DNA of 64,000 nt from assembly GCF_039524395.1 (NCBI RefSeq), contig NZ_BAAAGO010000004.1; one strand, given 5' to 3'. The position numbers and the translations under genes were made by a program. Shown piece by piece: positions 1 to 9,219 of this stretch (position 1 is the first letter of the stretch; each line of letters starts with the position of its first letter). Origin of the DNA: Micropruina glycogenica (GTDB lineage Bacteria > Actinomycetota > Actinomycetes > Propionibacteriales > Propionibacteriaceae). The notes under the pieces were generated by a model, which ran no database searches, was not told the origin of the DNA, and saw only the letters and a list, made by a program, of their open reading frames with translations.

Positions 1-1544
1 GTCGCGCTGATGCGTTGCGTGACCGTGTAGCTGGTGCCGGTGAACTTCGCGCCGTCGGCGCCCGTTGCGGTCACGCCGCCGTCGTCCACCGTCGCGGTGC
101 GGGTGCGATCGCCACAGCTCTTGAAGTTGTCGTCGAGGGTCTTTGCCATCGCGGTGGCCGCTGAAGCCTTGCTGAAGGTGTAGATGGCCTGGTCGATGCC
201 GAAGCCGTCGGGGGCCTTGGAGTCGTCGGTCAGCAGGTAGGTGCGGTGGGCCGACTCGGACGTGCCGGGCAGCTTGTTCAGGCTGACGTCCTCGCACTGG
301 CTGCCGACGAGGCTTGGGGCCTTGGCGTCGGTGGCGGTCCACTTGCCCTCACCGGGGGTGAGTTGCGGAACGTCCACCCAGGCCAGCCAGCCCACCGGAT
401 CAGTGGCCGGGGGCAGGGTCGCGGCGGCCTTCGGGGTGCTCGGGCAGGTGCCCGTGGCGTTGCCGCACTGCCGGGCCAGCGAGGACGCTGCGGCCCGGCT
501 GAGTGCCCCGACGCCGACCGCCGGAATCTTGGTCACAGCGGCGTCGATCACGCCGACGAAGCGGCCGGTGCGAGAGATCAGCATGGTGTGCCGGGTGCCG
601 TCGCTCAGTTCGGTGGTGAGCACCGTCGCCGAGTCGGCGAGGCCATCGATCTGGTAGGCGCCGAGCAGGTGCGCATCGGCACAGCCGCCGGCCTGGTTGA
701 GCAGGGCTTCGTAGGCGGTGGTGGCCGCCTGCACGTCGGCCATCGCCTGGGCCACCTGCACCAGCACGCCGCCGTCGGCGCTGCCGGTGAACCTGCGGCT
801 CGCCTCGGCATCGGGCGAGACGCCCCCGGCGCTGGCCAGTTCGATGCATGCCGGGGTGGGCGCGGCGCCGTTCGCGGGGGGCGCCTCGGTCCAGGTGTTC
901 TTGAGGCGCAGCCTGGCCAGATCGGCGGAGGTGAGCAACTGGTTCGCGTCGAGCAGCGCAGGGGTGGCGCTCGGGCTCTCGCTCGCCGTGGTCGAGGCCG
1001 TCGGTGAGGTAGTGGCTGGGGTGGCGGTGGTGCCCGACCGGCCGACCGTGAGCCACAGCACCACACCGAGCACGACCACGACCGCCACCGCCGCGGCGAT
1101 CAACGCCATCATGCGGCGGCGCGGATTCTGCGCGGTTTCGCCCTCGGTGGTGGCGGGCTCGCCTTCGGTGGCGTCGACACCGACCGGGGGTGTCGCCGCT
1201 TCGTCGAGGTGGGGTGGCGAACTCACGCTGGCCGCCGAACGGCGCGGAGCGCCGGCCACGGCGTCGTCGGCGACCGGCTCGGCCGAGAACCGGCGTCCGG
1301 CCTCAGGGGGTTGCAGCGGCTCGGGCAGGGCCGGCGCCGGCGGCGGAATCGGCGTGCTGACCTCCGGCTCGTCCGTCCGGCCGCCGTCGGCGTCGGACGG
1401 TTCGGACTCGGTCACCGTCCACGCCCTCGATGGGCTGGGTTCGGCCGACACGTCGTCGTCATCGAGCAGGTCGTCGTCGTTGACGTCATCGTCGTCGAAG
1501 GGCCCCAGAGCGCGTCGCGGCCGGCCGGATTCGGTGTCGCTCAT
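1..1544 (-). CDS. Membrane-anchored secreted protein of unknown function (3' end outside the window)
   Basis: I do not recognise a named family. Read from ATG at 1544, the visible 514 codons begin with a very acidic, Pro/Ala-rich cytoplasmic stretch of about 140 residues, including a run of Asp near residues 17-31. A stop-transfer Arg cluster (142-144) and one hydrophobic segment (about 146-167) follow, then a Thr/Ser-rich linker and an extracellular domain. That domain has spaced cysteines (motifs PACIEL, GGCADA, RQCGN, GTCPS, SQCED, KSCGD) that could form disulfides. An AAGGA ribosome site lies just before the start. The layout resembles actinobacterial single-pass sensor or substrate-binding proteins, but that is only an analogy. 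The gene is divergent from perM. Confidence 0.75.
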   Translation of the reverse strand, partial: MSDTESGRPRRALGPFDDDDVNDDDLLDDDDVSAEPSPSRAWTVTESEPSDADGGRTDEPEVSTPIPPPAPALPEPLQPPEAGRRFSAEPVADDAVAGAPRRSAASVSSPPHLDEAATPPVGVDATEGEPATTEGETAQNPRRRMMALIAAAVAVVVVLGVVLWLTVGRSGTTATPATTSPTASTTASESPSATPALLDANQLLTSADLARLRLKNTWTEAPPANGAAPTPACIELASAGGVSPDAEASRRFTGSADGGVLVQVAQAMADVQAATTAYEALLNQAGGCADAHLLGAYQIDGLADSATVLTTELSDGTRHTMLISRTGRFVGVIDAAVTKIPAVGVGALSRAAASSLARQCGNATGTCPSTPKAAATLPPATDPVGWLAWVDVPQLTPGEGKWTATDAKAPSLVGSQCEDVSLNKLPGTSESAHRTYLLTDDSKAPDGFGIDQAIYTFSKASAATAMAKTLDDNFKSCGDRTRTATVDDGGVTATGADGAKFTGTSYTVTQRISA

Positions 1545-1644
1545 GAGGTCCTTCGGGTCGTCTTTGGGGTGATCACGACGAGTTTAGTGCGGCTGGGCGT
1601 GTCCGGCCCACCGGCGCCCGGCGGCTGCCCGACGATAGAGCATC

Positions 1645-2952
1645 ATGCCCACTCGAACAGATCGCCGTCGCAATCGCGTTCGGCTGACCGTGGCCGAGGT
1701 CAATCGTGACAGCGAGTCGCCGACGACGGTCGAGTTCCCGCTGCTGCCGATGGCCCTGGCCGGTGGCGCGGCCGCGGCCATGGTCGGTTGGCTGCTGGTG
1801 ATCGGCCTGGTGATGATCGGTTGGTTCACCGCGATGGCCATTCCGGTGCCGCGCATGCTCGGCTTCGCCGGTCAGTTGTGGCTCGCCGGTCACGGCGCCG
1901 GCGCCACCATCGGCGATATCACGCTCACCCTCATTCCGCTCGGCTTGAGCGCGCTGTTCGTGCTGCTCACCCGCACCGTGGTCGGGCTCGGCCTGCGTGC
2001 CGTGCCGGCTGCGGCGCTGGACGGTCTCGGCGCGGTCAAGGCCTGGGGCCTGGCGACCTGCGGGTACGGGTTCGTCGGCGCGGTGGTCGCGCTCACCTCG
2101 GGTGCGGCACCCCGTATCGGCTGGGCGGTGCTCGGCGGCCTGGTGGTCGGCGGCCTCGGCGCCGGTTGGGCGCTCGCACCGCGGGTGCGCTCGCTGGTGA
2201 CGGTGCCGGCCTGGCTGCAGGGTCTGCCGCGCGCGATCGCTGCCGGGCTGGCCGCGCTCACCGCCGTCGCGGCGGCCGTGCTGCTGATCGGCCTGATCGT
2301 GGGCGGCGAGCGGGTGAGCCAGCTCGAGAGCGCGGTGGCCCCCGACGGCGTCGGCGCCGTGCTACTGGTGGTAGCCCAACTGCTCTTTCTGCCCAACCTG
2401 CTGGCCTGGACGGCCAGCTGGGTGCTGGGCGCCGGCTTCAGCGTGGGCGTGGGCTCGTTCGTCTCACCGCTGCTCACCTCGGTCGGGCTGCTGCCCGCGG
2501 TGCCCGTGTTCGGCGCCGTGCCCCAGCCGGGTGGCGGCTCGGCGTGGGCCTACGTCTGGCTCGCTTCGGGCGTGCTGTCGGGCGTGGTCGCCGGCTGGGC
2601 GGCCTCAGCCCGTCCAGCGGTCGGCGGCACGTGGTTGCGGGCCTGCGCGCGGGGTGCGTCGGCGGGGGTCGGCGCAGCGGTGCTCATCGTTGCGGTGGGA
2701 GCACTGTCGCGCGGGGACCTCGGTGCCGACCGCCTGGTCGGCATGGGGCCGGTGCTGCTCAACCTGATCTGGCTGGCGCCGCTGCCGCTGGTGGTGGGGG
2801 GCACGCTCGGCGCGCTCGGTCACTGGTTCGCGAAGGCTCGCACGCTTCCGCCGGCGCCGCGCGAGACCGGCCCCGACGACACCACGCAGGTGCTCGACGA
2901 ACCCACCGAAGAGCTCGAGCAGCAGACCGTTCCGCTGCGTGGGCGCGACTGA
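1645..2952 (+). CDS. perM: PerM/DUF6350 family multipass membrane protein
   Basis: This 435-residue protein is almost entirely hydrophobic, with roughly nine or ten membrane segments rich in Ala, Gly, Val and Leu, and a charged C-terminal tail with acidic residues and Gln. Length, composition and position close to purN-purH match the actinobacterial DUF6350 family, called PerM in mycobacteria, where it is linked to cell division and persistence. Nothing catalytic is visible. In Mycobacterium tuberculosis perM directly precedes purN; here a divergent tetR/MFS pair lies between them. The ATG at 1645 is chosen because the membrane region starts soon after. The assignment rests on context and hydropathy, so it is moderate. 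Confidence 0.7.
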   Translation: MPTRTDRRRNRVRLTVAEVNRDSESPTTVEFPLLPMALAGGAAAAMVGWLLVIGLVMIGWFTAMAIPVPRMLGFAGQLWLAGHGAGATIGDITLTLIPLGLSALFVLLTRTVVGLGLRAVPAAALDGLGAVKAWGLATCGYGFVGAVVALTSGAAPRIGWAVLGGLVVGGLGAGWALAPRVRSLVTVPAWLQGLPRAIAAGLAALTAVAAAVLLIGLIVGGERVSQLESAVAPDGVGAVLLVVAQLLFLPNLLAWTASWVLGAGFSVGVGSFVSPLLTSVGLLPAVPVFGAVPQPGGGSAWAYVWLASGVLSGVVAGWAASARPAVGGTWLRACARGASAGVGAAVLIVAVGALSRGDLGADRLVGMGPVLLNLIWLAPLPLVVGGTLGALGHWFAKARTLPPAPRETGPDDTTQVLDEPTEELEQQTVPLRGRD

Positions 2953-2955
2953 TCG

Positions 2956-3561
2956 CTAGCCTGCCGGCCGATCCACGTGGTTCGAGGCCGGGGTGGTGAG
3001 CCGCCGAGCGCCCTCGACGACGGCTGCCCGGTAGCGCGCATCGTGGCCGTCGCCGGTGATCATGCGCACGACCTGGGGCAGCAGGGCGCCATAGCCCACC
3101 AGTGACAACAGCAACAGATGCAGCATGTCTGCATCAAGGGTGTCCGAGATCAACCCCGATTGTTGGCCGGCACGCAGTTCGTCGGTGCGACGTCGGTACA
3201 TGGCCACCCGCTTGCCTTCGTCTGGAACCTCGTCGGTGAAGGCGAGCGCCTCCCACATCAGCAGCCGGATCAGGTCGGAATGCTCGTTGTTGAAGTCGAA
3301 GAGTCGTGCCTCGAACTCGGCCACCTGGTCGACCCCTGTGGCCGGCAACAGAACCGCTCCAGCACCTTCGGCCACCTTCTCGCGCAGCACGGTCGCGAAC
3401 AGGTCGGTCATGCCGCCGTAGTAGTGGTAGACGCGTTCTTTGTTCACCCCCGCACGGCGCGCGATGCGTTCGATCGTGGTGCCGTGCTGGCCATGCGCCA
3501 CGAACTCACGTGTGGCTGCGTCGAGAATCTTGCGCTTGGTGCCCTCCACGTCCCAGGCCAT
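2956..3561 (-). CDS. TetR/AcrR family transcriptional repressor
   Basis: A 201-residue regulator with a typical N-terminal TetR helix-turn-helix: residues 5-50 include KRKILDAATREF, the recognition region TIERIARRAGVNKERVYHYY, and then a hydrophobic ligand-binding domain. ATG at 3561 is preferred because it follows a GGGAG ribosome site at good spacing; an in-frame TTG at 3582 falls inside the operator and would be an unlikely start. The gene is divergent from an MFS transporter, and two copies of the palindrome CCAACG-N4-CGTTGG lie between them. The simplest reading is a self-regulated repressor controlling an efflux pump; the inducer is unknown. Confidence 0.9.
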   Translation of the reverse strand: MAWDVEGTKRKILDAATREFVAHGQHGTTIERIARRAGVNKERVYHYYGGMTDLFATVLREKVAEGAGAVLLPATGVDQVAEFEARLFDFNNEHSDLIRLLMWEALAFTDEVPDEGKRVAMYRRRTDELRAGQQSGLISDTLDADMLHLLLLSLVGYGALLPQVVRMITGDGHDARYRAAVVEGARRLTTPASNHVDRPAG

Positions 3562-3574
3562 GTGCAGAACTCCC

Positions 3575-3646
3575 ATCTCCAACGGTTACGTTGCAAATCT
3601 GCCGCAAGCGTACTACGGTGATCTCCAACGGTAACGTTGGAAATCT
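3575..3646. promoter_or_regulatory. Paired TetR-type operators around the MFS promoter
   Basis: Two near-identical 26-bp blocks (3575-3600 and 3621-3646, two mismatches) each hold a palindrome: CCAACGGTTACGTTGC at 3579-3594 and the perfect-armed CCAACGGTAACGTTGG at 3625-3640. Their centres are 46 bp apart. A forward promoter fits between them: -35 TTGCAA at 3591-3596, a 17-bp spacer, and -10 TACGGT at 3614-3619. The first palindrome therefore covers the -35 and the second starts 5 bp after the -10. Binding by the adjacent TetR protein is inferred from position. Confidence 0.75.
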
Positions 3647-3657
3647 TTGGAGGACGA

Positions 3658-4878
3658 GTGACCTCAACAACCACCCCTGCAGAGCGCTCGGGAATGGCGC
3701 CCGGCAAGGCCTTTCTTTTCGCCGTGGCCGGAGGCGCAGCGGTCGGCAACCTGTACTGGGCGCAGCCGATTCTTGACACGATCGCCACGGGTTTCGGCAT
3801 TTCGATCGGCGCTGCGGGTCAGTTGATCACGGTGACCCAGCTCGGCTACGCGATCGGGGTCTTCTTGCTGGTACCGCTGGGTGACATCGTCAACCGACGA
3901 GTGGTGATTCCCGCGTTCATGATGGTGGCCGCCACCATGCTTGCTGCGAGCGCCATCGCCCCCACGTTCTCGGTACTGCTGGTCACGCTCGCGCTCGTCG
4001 GCGCCAGCACCGTCTCGGGTCAGTTGCTTGCCCCGTTGGCGGCCGACCTGGCCGACGACGACCAGCGCGGACGGGTGCTGGGCACGGTCGCGTCCGGAAT
4101 GCTGTTGGGCGTGATGATCGCCCGCGCCATCAGCGGAATCGTCACCGACCTGATCGGCTGGCGCGCCCTGTATCTGATCGTCGCAGGGTTGATGCTGGTG
4201 CTGTCGTTGGTCATGTACCGCGCGTTGCCAACGCTCGCGCCGCGGGCTCGAGTCAGTTACCGCGCACTGCTGGCATCGGTGCTGGGTACCTATGGGCACA
4301 ACGCGACGGCCCGCTGGATCGGCCTGATCGGCGCCGCAGCGATGGCCACGTTCACGTTGTTCTGGACCGGACTGACTCTGCTGCTGGCCGCGGCGCCGTT
4401 CGGATTCTCGACCACCCAGATCGGGCTCGTCGGTCTCGCCGGCATCTTCGGGGCGCTCGCGGCGCAGCGGGTGGGCCGTCTGGCAGATCGTGGGCTGACG
4501 GTGCCCGCGATCGGAGTGGGCTTGGTCGTGGCCCTTGCCGGTTTCGTGGTCGCGGGCCTGGGGGGCTCGTCGTTGCCGGTGCTGCTCGTGGCCATCGCCG
4601 TCTACTCGATCGGCATCCAGTCGACCATGGTGCTCACCCAAACCCGCATGCTGGCCGTCGACCCTGCCTCGCGCAGCCGCCTCAACACGGTTTTCGTGGT
4701 CGGCAACTTCATCGGTGGCTCAGTGGGCTCGGCACTGGCCGGCGGCTTGTGGGGGGTCGGGGGCTGGCAGGCCATCATTGTGGCGGCGGCCGCCACTCTC
4801 GGGGTGGCCCTGGTCGTGTGGGTCGTGCAGCGCCGCGCTCTCGGACACCCGTCGGTGGCCGTGGCTGGGCACCACTAG
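3658..4878 (+). CDS. MFS transporter, probably drug efflux
   Basis: This is a 406-residue protein with about twelve hydrophobic segments and the major facilitator pattern, including a loop 2-3 region (LVPLGDIVNRR) resembling motif A of proton antiporters. GTG at 3658 follows GGAGG at 3649-3653; an earlier TTG lies within the operator and is rejected. It is transcribed divergently from the TetR repressor over paired operators, the usual layout of an inducible efflux pump. The stop codon is 11 bp before purN, and the TAG stop forms part of purN's likely -10 box. The substrate cannot be read from the sequence. Confidence 0.88.
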   Translation: MTSTTTPAERSGMAPGKAFLFAVAGGAAVGNLYWAQPILDTIATGFGISIGAAGQLITVTQLGYAIGVFLLVPLGDIVNRRVVIPAFMMVAATMLAASAIAPTFSVLLVTLALVGASTVSGQLLAPLAADLADDDQRGRVLGTVASGMLLGVMIARAISGIVTDLIGWRALYLIVAGLMLVLSLVMYRALPTLAPRARVSYRALLASVLGTYGHNATARWIGLIGAAAMATFTLFWTGLTLLLAAAPFGFSTTQIGLVGLAGIFGALAAQRVGRLADRGLTVPAIGVGLVVALAGFVVAGLGGSSLPVLLVAIAVYSIGIQSTMVLTQTRMLAVDPASRSRLNTVFVVGNFIGGSVGSALAGGLWGVGGWQAIIVAAAATLGVALVVWVVQRRALGHPSVAVAGHH

Positions 4879-4888
4879 GCTGCCGTCC

Positions 4889-5467
4889 ATGGCCTTACGC
4901 ATCGCCGTGCTCGTCTCAGGCACCGGCAGCTTGCTGCAGGCGTTGCTCGATGCTGAGGCCGACCACACGCTCAACGCCACGGTGGTCGTGGTGGGTGCCG
5001 ACAACGACGCGGCGCAGGGGCTGGGGCGCGCCGAGCAGGCGGGGGTGCCCACCTTCGTGCACCCGTTCGTCAAGGGCGGTGACCGCGCCGCCTGGGACGC
5101 CGAATTCACCCGCCAGGTGGCTGCTCACGACGTCGATCTGGTGGTGCTGGCCGGCTTCATGAAACTGGTCGGCCCAGCTTTTCTGGGCCGCTTCGGGGGC
5201 CGCACGATCAACACCCACCCGGCCCTGCTGCCCAGCTTTCCGGGCATGCACGGCCCCCGCGACGCCTTGGCGCACGGCGTCAAGATCACCGGCACCACAG
5301 TGTTCGAGGTGGACGCCGGCGTCGACACCGGACGCATTCTCGCCCAAGAGGCCGTGCCGGTGCTGCCCGACGACAGCGTCGAGAGCCTGCACGAACGCAT
5401 CAAGGTGGCCGAGCGCGCCCTGCTCGTCCGCACCGTCAACGAACTGGCCCATCAGGGGGACTCATGA
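4889..5467 (+). CDS. purN: Phosphoribosylglycinamide formyltransferase (GART)
   Basis: PurN moves a formyl group from 10-formyltetrahydrofolate to GAR in the third step of purine synthesis. The 192-residue protein has the substrate loop SGTGS (10-14), the catalytic signature INTHPALLPSFPG (Asn108, His110) and the distal Asp146 in VDAGVDTG, corresponding to the Asn/His/Asp triad of E. coli PurN. The ATG at 4889 sits 7 nt after TAGGCT (4876-4881), which suggests a leaderless transcript whose -10 overlaps the MFS stop codon. It overlaps purH by 4 nt (ATGA), so the two are translationally coupled. Confidence 0.96.
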   Translation: MALRIAVLVSGTGSLLQALLDAEADHTLNATVVVVGADNDAAQGLGRAEQAGVPTFVHPFVKGGDRAAWDAEFTRQVAAHDVDLVVLAGFMKLVGPAFLGRFGGRTINTHPALLPSFPGMHGPRDALAHGVKITGTTVFEVDAGVDTGRILAQEAVPVLPDDSVESLHERIKVAERALLVRTVNELAHQGDS

Positions 5468-7011
5468 CCGACCGCACAGTGATTCGCCGCGCCCTGCTGT
5501 CGGTGTACGACAAGACCGGCCTCGTCGAACTCGGCCGGGCGCTGGCCGACGCGGGCGTCGAGCTGGTCTCGACCGGCTCAACGGCTCGAACGCTCACCGA
5601 TGCGGGCGTGCCTGTGACCCCGGTGGAGCAGGTCACCGGCTTCGCCGAATGCCTGGACGGCCGGGTGAAGACCCTGCACCCCCACATTCACGCCGGCCTG
5701 CTCGCCGACCTGCGCCTGCAGTCGCACCGCGACCAGCTCGCCGAACTGGGCATCGAGCCGTTCCAGCTGGTGGTGAGCAACCTGTACCCGTTCACCCAGA
5801 CCGTGGCCTCGGGCGCCACGCCCGATGAGTGCATCGAGCAGATCGACATCGGCGGGCCGAGCATGGTGCGTGCCGCGGCCAAGAACCACCCCTCGGTGGC
5901 GATCGTCACCGCCCCCGACCAGTACCCCTGCGTCGTGGACGCCCTGGCCGCCGGCGGCTTCACCCTCGGCGAGCGGCAGGGCCTGGCCATGGTGGCCTTT
6001 CGGCACACCGCCGCCTACGACATGGCGGTGGCGAGTTGGCTGGGGGAGCAGTTTCAGCCCAACGACTTTCCGGCGTGGATCGCCGGCACCTGGCACAAGG
6101 TCGGTGGCCTGCGGTACGGCGAGAACAGTCACCAGGCCGCCGCGCTGTACCGCTACCCCAACGGTCCGGCCGGCATCACCGCCGCCGAGCAGTTGCACGG
6201 CAAAGAGATGAGCTACAACAACTACACCGACGGTGACGCCGCCTACCGGGCAGCCTACGACTTCACCGACCCGGCGGTGGCCATCATCAAGCACGCCAAC
6301 CCGTGCGGCATCGCGGTCGGTACCGACATCGCCGAGGCGCACCGAAAGGCGCACGCCTGTGATCCGGTGAGCGCGTTCGGCGGGGTGATCGCCACCAACC
6401 GTCCAGTCAGCGTGGCGTTGGCCGAGCAGGTCGCCGAGGTGTTCACCGAGGTGCTGATCGCGCCCGGCTTCGAACCGGGCGCGCTGGAGGTGCTGACCCG
6501 CAAGAAGAACATCCGCCTGCTGCAGGCCGAGCCGTACCAGCACCGTGAGCGGCAACTGCAGCCCATTTCGGGCGGGGCGCTGCTGCAACAGCCCGACCGT
6601 ATCGACGCCCCCGGCGATGACCCCGCCAACTGGACGCTCGCGGCCGGCGAGCCTGCCGATGAGGCCACCCTGGCCGACCTGGCGTTCGCCTGGCGCGCGT
6701 GTCGGGCGGTGAAGAGCAACGCGATTCTGCTGGCCTCGGGCGGGGCGTCCGTCGGTGTCGGCATGGGCCAGGTGAACCGGGTCGACTCGTGCCGGCTCGC
6801 GGTCGAGCGCGCCGGTGATCGGGCCGCGGGCTCGGTGGCGGCGTCGGACGCCTTCTTCCCCTTCGCCGACGGCCCCGGCATCTTGATCGAGGCCGGGGTC
6901 AAGGCCATCGTGCAGCCGGGTGGCTCGATGCGCGACGCCGACACCATCGAGGCGGCGAAGGCCGCCGGGGTGACCATGTACTTCACCGGCACCCGGCACT
7001 TCTTCCACTGA
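5464..7011 (+). CDS. purH: Bifunctional AICAR transformylase / IMP cyclohydrolase
   Basis: PurH catalyses the last two steps of de novo IMP synthesis. The 515-residue length is typical. The N-terminal IMP cyclohydrolase (MGS-like) domain starts IRRALLSVYDKTGLVELGRA and includes ELVSTGSTARTL; the C-terminal AICAR transformylase domain has RYGENSHQAA (the usual Pro is Ser here), the catalytic Lys-His in AIIKHANPCG, and the C-terminal GGSMRD signature. It starts within the purN stop codon and is followed 48 bp later by a DUF3017 gene, a common actinobacterial neighbour. Confidence 0.97.
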   Translation: MTDRTVIRRALLSVYDKTGLVELGRALADAGVELVSTGSTARTLTDAGVPVTPVEQVTGFAECLDGRVKTLHPHIHAGLLADLRLQSHRDQLAELGIEPFQLVVSNLYPFTQTVASGATPDECIEQIDIGGPSMVRAAAKNHPSVAIVTAPDQYPCVVDALAAGGFTLGERQGLAMVAFRHTAAYDMAVASWLGEQFQPNDFPAWIAGTWHKVGGLRYGENSHQAAALYRYPNGPAGITAAEQLHGKEMSYNNYTDGDAAYRAAYDFTDPAVAIIKHANPCGIAVGTDIAEAHRKAHACDPVSAFGGVIATNRPVSVALAEQVAEVFTEVLIAPGFEPGALEVLTRKKNIRLLQAEPYQHRERQLQPISGGALLQQPDRIDAPGDDPANWTLAAGEPADEATLADLAFAWRACRAVKSNAILLASGGASVGVGMGQVNRVDSCRLAVERAGDRAAGSVAASDAFFPFADGPGILIEAGVKAIVQPGGSMRDADTIEAAKAAGVTMYFTGTRHFFH

Positions 7012-7059
7012 GCCCGTGCCTTCCGCCGAGCAGGGCCGGCCTCTGGCACGATCGAGTCC

Positions 7060-7362
7060 ATGACCGCACCCGCGGAGCGTCCGCCGAAGAACTTCGCACA
7101 GCAGGTGCTGGGGCAGTGGCCGCTGGCGGCCGTGCTACTGGGCTCGTTCGCCGGCTTGATCGTGGCCGCGTCCAGTCATTGGCGCGCCGGCACCACGCTG
7201 ATCGGGCTGTCGATCACCATGGGCGGGCTGTTTCGGCTGTTGCCGAACCGTCGCGTCGGTCTGCTGACGGTGCGCAACAAACTGGTCGACACCATCGTGT
7301 TGCTGACGCTCGGCATCGGCATCACGGTGCTGGCCTGGTTGGTGCCGGCGCTGCGCAACTGA
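7060..7362 (+). CDS. DUF3017 small membrane protein
   Basis: A 100-residue protein with three hydrophobic segments (about residues 22-40, 46-60 and 77-96) separated by the basic motif LLPNRRVGLLTVRNK. Size, topology, this motif and the position after purH match the actinobacterial DUF3017 family, whose function is unknown. No enzyme motifs are visible. It is the last gene of the purN-purH cluster on this strand and converges on the acyl-CoA synthetase gene. Confidence 0.8.
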   Translation: MTAPAERPPKNFAQQVLGQWPLAAVLLGSFAGLIVAASSHWRAGTTLIGLSITMGGLFRLLPNRRVGLLTVRNKLVDTIVLLTLGIGITVLAWLVPALRN

Positions 7363-7384
7363 CGGGGTCAGGCTTTGTTGCGGC

Positions 7385-9106
7385 CTACTTGTGGTCGCGC
7401 CAATGGAACTGGTCGGTGTCGTCCGAGCCGTTGTCGACGCGTGCCGCCTCGGCGGTGCGCAGGTCGATTCGGCGGATCTTGCCCGAAATGGTCTTCGGTA
7501 GCTCGTTGGTGAACTCGATGATGCGCACCAACTGAAAGCCCGACAGGTTCGCTTTGGCGTGGGCGAAGATCGAACGAGCCACGTCGGTGCCGGCCTCGAA
7601 ACCGGACGTGAGCAGCACGTACGCCTTCGGCACCGCGGCGCGCACCGGGTGCGGGCTGGGAACCACCGCGGCCTCGGCCACCGCCGGGTGTTCGAGCAGT
7701 ACCGATTCGAGTTCGAACGGGCTGATCTTGTAGTCGGACGCCTTGAACACGTCGTCGGCGCGTCCGACGTAGGTGAGGTAGCCGTCGGCGTCTCGGCCGG
7801 CGATGTCGCCCGAATGGTAGAAGCCGTCGCGCATGGCCTCTGCGGTGTAGTCGGGGTCGTGCCAGTAGCCGCCCATCAGGGCGAGTGGACGCTTCGCCAG
7901 GTCGAGGCAGATCTCACCCTCGTCGGGGTTGGGCTCGCCCGTCGCCGGGTCGAGCAGCACCACGGTGTAGCCGGGCATCGGACGGCCCATCGAACCGTCC
8001 TTGACAAGCTGACCAGGGGAGTTGCCGATCCAGCAGGTGGTTTCGGTTTGGCCGAAGCCGTCACGAATGGTCGAACCCCAGGCCGCACGCACCTGGCTGA
8101 TCACCTCGGGGTTGAGCGGCTCACCGGCCCCCACGAGTTCGCGGGGCGGCCTGCTCAACTGATTCAGATCCGCCTGAATCAGCATGCGCCACACCGTCGG
8201 CGGCGCGCAGAACGTGGTGACCTGGTGGGTGTCCATCACCCGCATCAGCGCGGCCGCGTCGAAGCGGGCGTAGTTGAAGATGAACACCGTGGCCTGGGCC
8301 AGGAACGGCGAGAAGAAGTTGCTCCACGCGTGCTTGCCCCACCCCGGCGAACTGATGTTCAGGTGTACGTCGCCTTCGCGCACGCCCAGCCACCACATCG
8401 TCGACAGGTGGCCGACGGGGTAGCTCACCTGGGTGTGCTGCACCAGTTTGGGCCGGGCGGTGGTGCCCGAGGTGAAGTAGAGCAGGCAGGTGTCGTCGGC
8501 GGGGGTGGGGCCGTCGGGTTGGTAGTCGGCGGCGGCATCGGCCGATGCCGCGAAGTCGACCCAGCCGTCCGTCGGGTCGCCGACGCCGATGCGGGTGACG
8601 TCGGCGGGCAGCCCGGTGAACCGGTCGGCCAGCGCGGTGGGCGCGATGGTGAACCGGGCCTCGGCGCGGTCGACCCGAAACGTCAGGTCGACATCGGTGA
8701 GCAGGGTCGAGGTGGGAATCGCGACGGCGCCGACCTTGAGCAGGCCGAGCAGAATCTGCCACAACTCGATGGAGTTGTTGAGCATCACGATCATCGCGTC
8801 GCCTCGTCGGACGCCCAGCCCGGTCAGCCAGTTCGCCACCTGATCGGAGCGTGCGGCCAGTTCACCGTAGGTGGTGGTGGCGGCGTTGAGGTCGGCGTCG
8901 ACGATGGTGACGGCGGCTCGGGCGGGGTGCTGGCCCGCCACCACGTCGAACCACTCCAGGGCGAAGTTGAACTGGTCGAGTTGCGGCCACTGAAACCCCT
9001 CGACGGCGCCGTCGTAGTCGGTGGCGTGGTCGAACAGAAAATCGCGCGCCGCTCGGACGGCCTCGGTGCCGGCGGTCGCGGGGCGTCCTTGGTAGTCGTT
9101 CGGCAT
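7385..9106 (-). CDS. AMP-binding acyl-CoA synthetase
   Basis: A 573-residue member of the ANL adenylating superfamily, which activates a carboxylic acid to an acyl-adenylate and then an acyl-CoA. It shows the phosphate-binding motif YFTSGTTARPKLVQHT, the GFGQTETT motif, YHSGDIAGRDADGYL with the hinge Asp region, and the C-terminal catalytic Lys in LPKTISGKIRR. The overall pattern is closest to medium-chain or acetyl-CoA synthetase-like enzymes; the acid used is not determinable. ATG at 9106 is preferred over an upstream GTG at 9115 because GGGAG then lies 8 nt before it. It is a single gene. Confidence 0.92.
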   Translation of the reverse strand: MPNDYQGRPATAGTEAVRAARDFLFDHATDYDGAVEGFQWPQLDQFNFALEWFDVVAGQHPARAAVTIVDADLNAATTTYGELAARSDQVANWLTGLGVRRGDAMIVMLNNSIELWQILLGLLKVGAVAIPTSTLLTDVDLTFRVDRAEARFTIAPTALADRFTGLPADVTRIGVGDPTDGWVDFAASADAAADYQPDGPTPADDTCLLYFTSGTTARPKLVQHTQVSYPVGHLSTMWWLGVREGDVHLNISSPGWGKHAWSNFFSPFLAQATVFIFNYARFDAAALMRVMDTHQVTTFCAPPTVWRMLIQADLNQLSRPPRELVGAGEPLNPEVISQVRAAWGSTIRDGFGQTETTCWIGNSPGQLVKDGSMGRPMPGYTVVLLDPATGEPNPDEGEICLDLAKRPLALMGGYWHDPDYTAEAMRDGFYHSGDIAGRDADGYLTYVGRADDVFKASDYKISPFELESVLLEHPAVAEAAVVPSPHPVRAAVPKAYVLLTSGFEAGTDVARSIFAHAKANLSGFQLVRIIEFTNELPKTISGKIRRIDLRTAEAARVDNGSDDTDQFHWRDHK

Positions 9107-9219
9107 CGGCGTCACTCCCTGGAGACGGTGGTTGATGAGCCTAGCCCCGTGGCGGCAGAGGTTGACCCACTGTGGGCACCGCTAACGGTGACCACAGTGG
9201 ACGATGCGGCGTGACGCGT

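Noticed and set aside
3561..3660. TTG starts for the tetR and MFS genes inside the palindromes
   Set aside because: They would place translation starts within the operators and lack ribosome sites; ATG at 3561 and GTG at 3658 have good sites.
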